From: Bradyrhizobium guangdongense
GTDB taxonomy: Bacteria; Pseudomonadota; Alphaproteobacteria; Rhizobiales; Xanthobacteraceae
Assembly: GCF_004114975.1 (NCBI RefSeq)
Contig: NZ_CP030051.1
Location: 3,844,001 to 3,908,000 of the forward strand
Length of the DNA stretch: 64,000 bases
Direction of reading: 5' to 3'
Shown: positions 57,039-64,000 of the stretch, in pieces
Layout: every line of letters begins with the position of its first letter
Position numbering within the stretch: the first letter of the stretch is position 1
Program-made: the position numbers and the translations under genes
Notes under the pieces: model-generated
Database searches by the model: none
What the model saw: the letters and a program-made list of their open reading frames with translations, nothing else
What the model was told of the DNA's origin: nothing

Positions 57039-57800
57039 GTGATTGCAAAGGACCTTCAGAGCGGCGTCGAACAACTCGGCGACATGATCGCAAGAGCCAA
57101 GATCATCGTGCCGTTCACCGGCGCCGGCATCTCGACCGAATGCGGTATCCCGGACTTCCGCTCACCGGGCGGAATTTGGACACGCAATCGCCCGATCGAG
57201 TTCGGCGAGTTCGTCGCCAGCCAGTCCGCGCGCGACGAATCCTGGCGCCGCCGTTTTGCAATGGAAGAGGTGTTCGCCGCAGCCAGGCCCGGCCGCGGCC
57301 ATCGCGCACTGGCTTCGTTACATCGCGCCGGCAAGATCCCCGCGGTCATCACCCAGAACATCGACAATCTTCATCAGGTCTCCGGCTTCGCTCCCGAGCG
57401 GGTGATTGAACTTCATGGCAACACCACTTACGCGCGCTGCATCGGATGCGGGCAGGTCTATCAGCTCGACTGGGTGAAGCGCCGGTTCGACGCCGACGGT
57501 GCCGCGCCCAATTGCAGCGCATGCGACGAGCCGGTGAAAACCGCAACGATCTCATTCGGTCAGGCCATGCCGGAGGATGAAATGCAGCGCGCGACCGAGC
57601 TGTCACGGGCCTGCGATCTCTTCATCGCCATCGGTTCCTCGCTCGTGGTGTGGCCGGCGGCGGGCTTTCCGATGATGGCGAAGGAGGCCGGTGCGCGTTT
57701 GGTGATCATCAATCGCGAGCCGACCGAGCAGGACGAGATCGCCGATCTCGTCATCCGCCACGACATCGGCGAAACGCTCGGACCGTTTGTCGGCAATTGA
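57039..57800 (+). CDS. NAD-dependent protein deacylase (Sir2 family)
   Basis: A 253-residue sirtuin with GTG start after GGGAGG. Motifs: FTGAGISTECGIPDFRSPGG (NAD site), TQNIDNLHQVSG, catalytic His in VIELHGNTT, zinc ligands in CIGCG and CSACD, and GSSLVVWPAA near the end. It removes acyl groups from lysines. No acetyl-CoA synthetase or acyltransferase gene is adjacent. Confidence 0.93.
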   Translation: MIAKDLQSGVEQLGDMIARAKIIVPFTGAGISTECGIPDFRSPGGIWTRNRPIEFGEFVASQSARDESWRRRFAMEEVFAAARPGRGHRALASLHRAGKIPAVITQNIDNLHQVSGFAPERVIELHGNTTYARCIGCGQVYQLDWVKRRFDADGAAPNCSACDEPVKTATISFGQAMPEDEMQRATELSRACDLFIAIGSSLVVWPAAGFPMMAKEAGARLVIINREPTEQDEIADLVIRHDIGETLGPFVGN

Positions 57801-57999
57801 GGCGTTAGTTTGATTCGCGGCTGTGCAAGCTGTTCATAGGTTCCGGCGAATCTCTTTTTTGTCTATGCGCCGCAACCCGGAGTGTTATCTTTTGAGTCGA
57901 AAGATTCGCGTCGCGTCGAAGTGAGAAGATTCTCTTAAGACGCGTGATTCGAGCGCCGCCAATGTGGCGGGTTGCATGGCATGTGTGGGGTCCGGGGTT

Positions 58000-58632
58000 A
58001 TGGGGTCGTCGGACGGATTTGAGTCCAAGAAGCTGGGAGTTCCTGCGGCGGGCGAGCACGGCGCCGGTCGCGATAGCGCGCTCAGTCCGTTCACCGGGTT
58101 AGGTGAGGGCAGTGCCAACCTCGTCGAGGTTCATGGCGTCATCAAATGGTTTGATGCCTCAAAGGGCTACGGCTTCATCGTTCCCGACAATGGCTGGCCC
58201 GACGTTCTCCTGCACGTTACCGTGCTTAGGCGCGACGGCTTCCAGACTGCCTATGAGGGGGCCCGCATCGTCGTCGAGTGCATCCAGCGCGCCAAGGGCT
58301 ATCAGGCCTTCCGCGTGGTCTCGATGGACGAGTCGACTGCGATCCATCCAGCGCAGATGCTGCCGCCGCGGACCCACGTCACGGTCACCGCGACCAGCGG
58401 GCTCGAGCGGGCCCAGGTCAAATGGTTCAATCGGCTGCGCGGCTTCGGCTTCCTGACATGCGGCGAGGGCACTCCCGACATCTTCGTGCACATGGAGACG
58501 CTGCGTCGCTTCGGCATGACCGAGCTGCGGCCGGGCCAATATGTGCTGGTCCGGTTCGGACCGGGCTCCAAGGGCATGATGGCGGCAGAGATCCATCCCG
58601 AGACCGGTTCGCCGGGCCTGCAGTCGCACTAG
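58000..58632 (+). CDS. Protein with two cold-shock domains
   Basis: A 210-residue protein. Two CSDs: residues ~45-110 (GVIKWFDASKGYGFIVPD, the RNP-1 motif) and ~140-205 (AQVKWFNRLRGFGFLTCG, then DIFVHMETLRRFG). Both keep RNA/ssDNA-binding aromatics. The start MGSSDGFESKKLGVPA matches this alphaproteobacterial family, and ATG 58000 is favoured over 57964. Probably an RNA chaperone in cold or stationary phase. It is adjacent to DUF192. Confidence 0.9.
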   Translation: MGSSDGFESKKLGVPAAGEHGAGRDSALSPFTGLGEGSANLVEVHGVIKWFDASKGYGFIVPDNGWPDVLLHVTVLRRDGFQTAYEGARIVVECIQRAKGYQAFRVVSMDESTAIHPAQMLPPRTHVTVTATSGLERAQVKWFNRLRGFGFLTCGEGTPDIFVHMETLRRFGMTELRPGQYVLVRFGPGSKGMMAAEIHPETGSPGLQSH

Positions 58633-58783
58633 CGGCTTCAAATTATCGTATTCGTGAGCAGAAGCGCGCGACCGGGGTCGCGCGCTTCTGGCTTTTCGGA
58701 CGGTGGCCGCGTAAGGATGTCGCAGTCCGAAGCCGTTAGGCCAGTCCTTGTCGTTCAGAATTTCCCTGCCGAGTTTCCCGCCC

Positions 58784-59269
58784 ATGCACTTTGATCGAAA
58801 GGTCGCCTGGTCCCGCGCCCAGGGCTGGCTTGCCGCCGTTCTCGTTCTTGTCGGCTTGGCGGTCGCTGGCGCGCCTGCTCGCGCCGCCAGCTTCCAGCCG
58901 CTCGAGATCGTCACCAAGAACGGCGTACAGGTGTTCTCGGTGGAAATGGCGACCACGGAGGAGGAGAAGCAGACCGGGCTGATGTACCGGAAGGAATTGG
59001 CCGACGGCAAAGGCATGCTGTTCGACTTCAATCCCGAGCAGGAAGTGTCGATGTGGATGAAGAACACCTACGTCTCGCTCGACATGATCTTCATTCGCGC
59101 CGACGGCCGCATCCTGCGCATCGCGGAAAATACCGAGCCGCTCTCGACCAAGATCATCTCGTCACGGGGCCCCGCCCGGGCCGTGCTGGAGGTGGTGGCG
59201 GGAACTGCGCAGAAATACGGCATCCGTGTCGGCGATCGGGTCGGCCACCCGCTGTTCGGCAATAAATAG
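58784..59269 (+). CDS. DUF192 family exported protein
   Basis: A 161-residue precursor. WLAAVLVLVGLAVAGAPARA is the signal peptide. The DUF192 fold has KQTGLMYRKELADGKGMLF and MWMKNTYVSLDMIFIRADG, then ILRIAENTEPLS. Family function is uncertain. 58748 is an alternative start. A tRNA-Pro gene follows. Confidence 0.87.
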   Translation: MHFDRKVAWSRAQGWLAAVLVLVGLAVAGAPARAASFQPLEIVTKNGVQVFSVEMATTEEEKQTGLMYRKELADGKGMLFDFNPEQEVSMWMKNTYVSLDMIFIRADGRILRIAENTEPLSTKIISSRGPARAVLEVVAGTAQKYGIRVGDRVGHPLFGNK

Positions 59270-59361
59270 GTCCTGATGGTGCCGACTTGGCCGTCCCGGC
59301 TGGCGGCTGGACGCTTGCTGGCTCTTCTGGAAGCGTGTATCGACGGGGCTCGCCGGACATT

Positions 59362-59438
59362 CGGGGTATAGCGCAGCCTGGTAGCGCGGCAGTTTTGGGT
59401 ACTGCAGGTCGTTGGTTCGAATCCAGCTGCCCCGACCA
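59362..59438 (+). tRNA. tRNA-Pro (anticodon TGG)
   Basis: A 77-nt cloverleaf with encoded CCA. Acceptor CGGGGTA pairs with TGCCCCG (with one G-U); anticodon stem GCAGT/ACTGC encloses TTTGGGT, anticodon TGG; T loop GGTTCGAATCC. No integrated element is found at this gene. Confidence 0.95.
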
Positions 59439-59510
59439 CGCCGGGTCCGGCAGTGACAATCCGGAGCTTTCCAAACAAAGAAGCCGGCCGAGAGGGAAAG
59501 CCGGATCCGC

Positions 59511-59936
59511 TCAGCGCCGGCGGGCGTCCGAATAGGGCTCATGCGCAGCGGGATCGACGATGCGGTATGTACGGCCGTTGGTGTTGGGGTCGGAATTGTC
59601 CGAGGTGGAGAACACCAGGATTCGCCCCTCCTGCGGGCTGCTCCAGTAGCGATAGCGGCCAGAGCCGTTGTATGTGATCTCGCTGAGTTCGGTGTGGCCG
59701 GGCCCGAGGGGATGTCCATCCTCGAGGACGACAAGCGTCGCAGCACGCGGCGCGTCCGGACTGTCCGTCAGCGAGCCCGGCACCAGCGGGCGCGCGAGCC
59801 ATGAATACAGCCCTTGATGCGGGAACGGGCGCTGCAGCAGCCCCTCATCCTGGACGACGGGTTGTCTCGCAAAATACAACGCAAACGGCACGTAGACCGC
59901 CAGTACGGCAGTGACCGCCAACACCCGAAACTTCAC
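59511..59936 (-). CDS. Membrane-anchored hypothetical protein
   Basis: A 141-residue protein with an N-terminal signal anchor (FRVLAVTAVLAVYVPFALYF). The outer domain is soluble (LSEITYNGSGRYRYWSSPQE, then GRILVFSTSDNSDPNTNG). It overlaps the upstream gene by 4 nt. Function unknown. Confidence 0.65.
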   Translation of the reverse strand: MKFRVLAVTAVLAVYVPFALYFARQPVVQDEGLLQRPFPHQGLYSWLARPLVPGSLTDSPDAPRAATLVVLEDGHPLGPGHTELSEITYNGSGRYRYWSSPQEGRILVFSTSDNSDPNTNGRTYRIVDPAAHEPYSDARRR

Positions 59937-60112
59937 GATTTCTTCCCAGACCCCACACCCAGCGCCAGCATAATAGTTGCGCGGAGCGCGGGGATCAATC
60001 GCAGGTAAACCAATCGGGCGAGGACTTCGTCGCCGCAGTTAATGCAGCGATGCCCCTCGCGACGCGGGCGGCTTTGTCGGCCGGCTGCGCCCATCTCCAG
60101 GACACGATCCAT
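59933..60112 (-). CDS. Small zinc-ribbon/membrane hypothetical protein
   Basis: A 59-residue protein starting MDRVLEMGAAGRQSRPRREG; a possible CxxC (CINCG) precedes a hydrophobic segment (LIPALRATIMLALGVG). It overlaps the following gene (ATGA), indicating an operon. The start could lie farther upstream. Function unknown. Confidence 0.5.
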   Translation of the reverse strand: MDRVLEMGAAGRQSRPRREGHRCINCGDEVLARLVYLRLIPALRATIMLALGVGSGKKS

Positions 60113-60188
60113 GCTGCGACGATCGGCGTGAACTACCACTATTGATGTGATCGCGGCGGCCGGCGCGCCACGCCGGCCAGCGCAGACT

Positions 60189-60410
60189 TCAGAACAGAGC
60201 CCAATTCGCGAGGCGCCAGGCCAGCCAGCCCAGGGCGCAAATCCAACCCAACATCGCGATCGCCGCGATCCCGAGCCAGCAGATTGCAAACAGCGACGTC
60301 CGGGGCTGCTCCCCCTCGGACAATTTCTCGGTCGTCTCAACTTGGCTCACAGCGTCCCCTTGGCCAGCGGCCCGTTCTTCATTGGTCTCGCCTTGCTCGC
60401 GAAAATTCAC
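60189..60410 (-). CDS. Small membrane protein
   Basis: A 73-residue protein. The N-terminal half is acidic and polar, and the C-terminal half is one or two transmembrane helices (SLFAICWLGIAAIAMLGWI, then CALGWLAWRLANWALF). No motif. Function unknown. Confidence 0.55.
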   Translation of the reverse strand: MNFREQGETNEERAAGQGDAVSQVETTEKLSEGEQPRTSLFAICWLGIAAIAMLGWICALGWLAWRLANWALF

Positions 60411-60681
60411 CGGCCACGCTCCAGGTCACACGGACGTGAGACGGAATGACTGTCCATTCATGGCGCCCGGAAAGCGGAGGGAGCTGCGCGCGGACCATTT
60501 GGGCAGGCGGGAAAAACCTGCAACGCGCGGCGGAAGGATTGGTTGCCTCTCCGAAAGCGCAGATGCGCCTCGTCGCTTTTTTTGCTGCGTGCGGCGCCTG
60601 CTTCCCGCGCGTCCGCCGTTGAAGGGGAAGAAGAGGTCACGCCAACGTTGTGCCCTTAAGGTCCCTTCAGACGAGGTTTTC

Positions 60682-61062
60682 ATGTCGATCAGTGCGATTG
60701 CATCTTCCACCGCCGCTGTAACGGCGACGCCGTCGAGCGCCGCGACATCGTCCTCGGCGACGTCCGCGACGTCATCAACATCATCGACCTCGTCGGCCGC
60801 GGCGACATCGTCAACCGCGTCGTCGCAATCGGCCGGCGGCAGCTCGGGGTCCGGCGGCGGTGCTTCCAAGTCCATCGTCAGCGAGGTCTCCACCACCATC
60901 AACGGGATCACGACGACGACGATCACCTATTCCGACGGGACCACCGAAGTGGAGACCTCCGCGGCCAGCTCGCAAGCCAGTCAGGGCAGCCAGGCGGGAC
61001 AGACCTATAATGCGCAGGGGACTCTCAGCACCAACGGCGCGTCCGCGGCCAGCGGCTCCTGA
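60682..61062 (+). CDS. Ser/Ala/Thr-rich low-complexity protein
   Basis: A 126-residue protein, MSISAIASSTAAVTATPSSA onward, with long Ser/Ala/Thr runs, a Gly linker and one more ordered strand pair (TTINGITTTTITYSDGTTEV). No signal peptide. Such proteins occur in alphaproteobacteria as unknown surface or flagella-linked proteins; localisation cannot be told. Codon use is normal. Confidence 0.65.
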   Translation: MSISAIASSTAAVTATPSSAATSSSATSATSSTSSTSSAAATSSTASSQSAGGSSGSGGGASKSIVSEVSTTINGITTTTITYSDGTTEVETSAASSQASQGSQAGQTYNAQGTLSTNGASAASGS

Positions 61063-61807
61063 ACGGCTGCCCATCGCCGCGGTCCCGGATGAGGATGAAG
61101 CGGCGGCCCCGAGGCGGTCAAGCGCGACATCAAACCCCGACCGCCTGTCCTTTCGTCGCACGAGTCTTGCGCGATTCACCCAAGGATTCACGCGGGTTGA
61201 CGGGCGCAGGATTACCAAAACTTCATCGAACCTTTGGGTGTCGCCATAGACACATGAGTGTTGGGGATTTCAGCGCCCAATGCCTAAACGGACGCCGCCA
61301 AGCGATGATACTCCGCTTGCGCGGCGTTGCGCCTTCTCCAATTTAGTTCGAGGCGTGCCAGCCCGCCGGAAACGGGATCAGCGGCCAGACCGGACAATTG
61401 TCGTTGGCAGCCTTTGTTCGCCAGTCCGGGATTGGCTTTGCATGGGGCGTCGGGGGCTGCGACGTCATCGCCAGACGCAAATAGGCACAGTGGAAATCCA
61501 TAGACGTCAACCAGCGCTATGCGCTTCTCGAAATTCAGTCCGAGTTCGAAATCACCAGGCAAGCCTCGCAAAGCGGCATGCCAATTCTCAAATGCGCAAG
61601 CATCTTAGGAAATATAGGCAAGCCTTTCAACCGGCAACGCAGCTGCATGCCGGCGGGTAAGGTTGATCGGTTAGGTTAAGTGCGGGCTGTCGTTGCGGCC
61701 GTGTCGATGATTGCTATCAAAGCGTCCCGGCACGCGACGACGCCCTATCTGCGGCTCAGGCGAGATCACATTCGTCGCGGCGTTTCGTTTCGCGCGAGTT
61801 GTCCGTC
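61063..61807. other. Intergenic region, about 745 bp
   Basis: No convincing gene. A 95-residue minus-strand frame (61284-61571) has mild protein-like character (FEKRIALVDVYGFPLCLFAS) but no ribosome site or motif, and is left out. Confidence 0.45.
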
Positions 61808-62002
61808 ATGGCTTTCGATCTCACCTCGAAAACTCTCCGTCAGCGGCCGAATTGGACCGGGATCTGGCACCTCTGGACCGTCATCGTGCCGCGCCGCTCG
61901 ATCAACGGGCAGCTCGTCTACGGCAAGGTCTGGCGCCGTCACGACGGCCGCGACTGGATCTACAAGAAATTCACCGAATACGACGGCGAGGCGGCGGCCT
62001 GA
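61808..62002 (+). CDS. Small hypothetical protein
   Basis: A 64-residue basic, Trp-rich protein, MAFDLTSKTLRQRPNWTGI onward, ending DGEAAA. 61799 is an alternative start. Similar short proteins occur in Bradyrhizobium. Function unknown. Confidence 0.6.
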   Translation: MAFDLTSKTLRQRPNWTGIWHLWTVIVPRRSINGQLVYGKVWRRHDGRDWIYKKFTEYDGEAAA

Positions 62003-62018
62003 GCCGGAGGTTTTGCCC

Positions 62019-62444
62019 TCAACCCGCGTGTCGCTCGCCCGCGGCTGCTCCCGGGGCCTGAATGCGTGGCAGCGGCAATTTGAAATGGCGCTTCGCGTAA
62101 GCGACGATTTCGTTGTCTGAGGGATGATCGGCTGCTTCCACCGCGGCAATCCGTTTGGCGACCTCGGGCGCATGAGCACGGATGTGGCTGGCGAGTTCCG
62201 TCTTCGCGCCTGCCGGACCGATGATGAGGATCTCGCCGGCATCGGTGATCGCCTTGGTCACCTCGGCATAGAAGGTCTTGTCGGGTGCGGCATGACCGCT
62301 GCCGATGGCATTGGCTTTGTGATGGAGATGCCGCGTCGCCAGCTGCGGGTGCAAGGTGACTTCATCGGAACCGCTCAGGCCGAGATGGAAGATCCGGGCC
62401 TGCGAATGATCGATCCAGACGACGGCGTGAAAATGAGAGGGCAT
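62019..62444 (-). CDS. eRF1-domain-like/host-attachment-type conserved protein
   Basis: A 141-residue protein starting MPSHFHAVVWIDHSQARIFH. The His-rich segment ATRHLHHKANAIGSGH and the core DAGEILIIGPAGAKTELASHIRAH resemble release-factor eRF1 domain 3-like proteins (often called translational machinery protein in rhizobia). No peptide-release GGQ motif is present. ATG 62444 is preferred. Function unproven. Confidence 0.7.
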   Translation of the reverse strand: MPSHFHAVVWIDHSQARIFHLGLSGSDEVTLHPQLATRHLHHKANAIGSGHAAPDKTFYAEVTKAITDAGEILIIGPAGAKTELASHIRAHAPEVAKRIAAVEAADHPSDNEIVAYAKRHFKLPLPRIQAPGAAAGERHAG

Positions 62445-62595
62445 GTGCTTGGGCCTTGTCCGAGAGGAGACCGCCGACATCGCGGCGGCGTGTGTCCGAC
62501 AGACACTAGGCCCACCGGCATCGCCCCCGGTTGACGCAGGTCAAACCGATCCCGGACAAGCCTGGCTTCGACGCTCGCTCGGAACAGCGGGCGTT

Positions 62596-63774
62596 TCAGG
62601 CCGCCTTGGCCGCGGGGCTCGCTGCAGGCTTCGCCGGCGGCGGCTTCAGCGGCTTGTCCTGCCGCTTCGACCAGGAGATGTAATAGGCGACCGTCGTCAT
62701 GATCGCGATGCCCGCGATGGAGACGAAGAGCTGCGCAAACAGCGAGCCCGAGCTCATCGACAGCTCGAAATGGCCGACGAAGGACAGGAACACGCCGACG
62801 CAGAACACGGCGAGCGATTGCTGGCCGCAAACGATCACCGGATCGAAGATCTTCCACTCGAGGCCCGGCCAGTCCTTCGGCACGAAGCGGATCACCAGGA
62901 TCACGATCACGACGAAATGGATGAAACGGTAGGGCGCGAGGTTGGTCTTGTCGTTCGGATTGAACGTCGAGAACAGCCATTCCGGGAACATGCCGCCGAG
63001 GGTGGGGAAGCGGCCGGCCATGGTCATGACCAGTGCGAAGAGGAGATAGCCGAGGCAGAGCCACAGCGTCACGGGCGCATTGATCAGCGTCATCGAGCGG
63101 CGCGCACCGCCCATCGCGCACCAGGCGCCGAACACGAACAGCACCTGCCAGCAATAGGGGTTGAAGTACCATTGGCCGGCCGGATAGGCGGTCAGGTTCA
63201 GGCTGAAATGACGCGCTGTCAGCCAGAGAATGATGGAGAGCACCATCGTCAGATCGGGCTTGCGCAGCATGAACCACAGCACCGGCGGAAACAGGCCCAT
63301 CAGCACGATGTAGAGCGGCAGCACGTCGAGATTGAGCGGCTTGAAGCGCAGGAACAGGCCCTGGCGCAGCGTCTCCGTGGCGTTGTCGACGAGACCGGCG
63401 ACGTTGAACTCGTTGATCATCTCGGAATCGCCGAAGCGCAGCGCCAGATAGCTGATCGAGGCGATGTAGATCACGAACAGGATGATGTGGGCGACGTAGA
63501 GCTGCCAGACCCGCTTGGTGAGGCGGGTGGCGCCGACGATGAAGCCGCGCTCCAGCATCATGCGCGCATAGACGAACGATGCCGTATAGCCCGAGATGAA
63601 GACGAACAGGTCGGCGGCGTCGGAAAAGCCGTAGTTGCGTGTCGTGATCCAATTCACGATGTTGTCGGGGATGTGATCGAGAAAGATCGCCCAATTGGCG
63701 ATGCCGCGGAACAGGTCGAGCCTGAGGTCACGACCCTTTTCGGGCAGCGTGGCGTTGATGTTCAGAAAGGCCAT
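62596..63774 (-). CDS. opgC: OpgC protein (membrane acyltransferase-3-like; osmoregulated glucan modification)
   Basis: A 392-residue polytopic protein with about ten membrane helices (DLFRGIANWAIFLDHI at the start, the family signature, then GYTASFVYARMMLERGF). Family members succinylate or otherwise substitute periplasmic glucans. The C terminus is a Pro/Ala/Lys tail. ATG 63774 is preferred, because the longer frame to 63924 is made of 15-bp tandem repeats. OpgG/OpgH are not visible. Confidence 0.87.
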   Translation of the reverse strand: MAFLNINATLPEKGRDLRLDLFRGIANWAIFLDHIPDNIVNWITTRNYGFSDAADLFVFISGYTASFVYARMMLERGFIVGATRLTKRVWQLYVAHIILFVIYIASISYLALRFGDSEMINEFNVAGLVDNATETLRQGLFLRFKPLNLDVLPLYIVLMGLFPPVLWFMLRKPDLTMVLSIILWLTARHFSLNLTAYPAGQWYFNPYCWQVLFVFGAWCAMGGARRSMTLINAPVTLWLCLGYLLFALVMTMAGRFPTLGGMFPEWLFSTFNPNDKTNLAPYRFIHFVVIVILVIRFVPKDWPGLEWKIFDPVIVCGQQSLAVFCVGVFLSFVGHFELSMSSGSLFAQLFVSIAGIAIMTTVAYYISWSKRQDKPLKPPPAKPAASPAAKAA

Positions 63775-63813
63775 GCGACGGAAGCTCTCGAAGGGGACGG
63801 ATGTGCTGGTGTC

Positions 63814-63880
63814 GGCGAGGCAAATGTTGGCAAGGCAGATTTTGGCAAGGCAAATTTTGGCAAGGCAAATTTTGGCAAGG
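63814..63880. repeat. 15-bp tandem repeat upstream of opgC
   Basis: About 4.5 units of 15 bp (GGCAAGGCAAATTTT, with small variants), 40-106 bp before the opgC start. The length is a multiple of three, so an upstream frame stays open (AKICL repeats). It may vary in copy number. Confidence 0.85.
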
Positions 63881-64000
63881 CTTGGCCGCCGGGCGGGATT
63901 CCCGGGCGGACGGCGGGTACGCAATTGTCACAGTGCAGCATAATGACTATACCCGTCGGTGAGGGACCCCGGAGGGCCGGAATCACCGATCAGTTCCCCA

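Noticed and set aside
63815..63880. CRISPR array
   Set aside because: The 15-bp units are contiguous with no spacers, and no cas gene is present.
63775..63924. N-terminal extension of OpgC
   Set aside because: It consists of repeat-encoded AKICL units; the family N terminus begins at 63774.

Overview
The window is high-GC alphaproteobacterial chromosome, most likely Bradyrhizobium or a close relative. That is inferred from the gene families (AroG-type DAHP synthase, EF-P with EpmA/EpmB, OpgC, a double cold-shock protein, several PilZ proteins and many short conserved Bradyrhizobium-like proteins). No rRNA locus or species marker is present, so the species is not fixed.

Layout. 1-2.5 kb: end of a response-regulator gene, a small protein and a complete IS1182-family insertion sequence that sits in, and has duplicated, the terminator hairpin of a small zinc-ribbon gene. 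2.6-6 kb: a serine hydrolase, a peptide with a double-glycine leader and a truncated second serine hydrolase. 6-23.7 kb: housekeeping backbone with a soluble inverted chemoreceptor, recJ, an SDR plus class II aldolase pair, a lytic transglycosylase, a MarR/AhpD/cupin locus with two tandem palindromic operators, an M23 peptidase, the EF-P modification cluster (efp divergent from epmA-epmB), aroG, HdeD, PrsW and a PilZ protein.

23.9-40.4 kb: a 16.4-kb integrated element bounded by a perfect 45-bp direct repeat; the right copy is the 3' part of an intact tRNA-Glu gene. It carries an integrase, an AlpA-like small regulator, a D5/SF3 replication helicase, a candidate origin (inverted 14-mers placed symmetrically around a GC palindrome, plus a DnaA-box-like 9-mer), a run of small phage-type genes, a secreted-looking beta-helix tail-spike-like protein, a lone opposite-strand gene of unknown function, an HNH-like protein and, at the right end, a leftward operon ending in a YafQ-like toxin. 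No capsid, portal, tail-tube or terminase gene was recognised. Size and order resemble phage-inducible chromosomal islands or P4-type satellites, and this is the most interesting object in the window.

40.6-64 kb: backbone again, with PilZ, GST, glyoxalase, tannase/feruloyl esterase, GYD, carboxylesterase with a divergent AraC regulator, HU, sirtuin, a double cold-shock protein, DUF192, tRNA-Pro and OpgC, and many short proteins. Within it, 43.7-45.1 kb is a small accessory island with a frameshifted gene followed directly by a HEPN-like gene. A second double-glycine leader peptide lies at 50.7-51.0 kb. No ABC transporter/C39 peptidase for either leader peptide is visible in the window.
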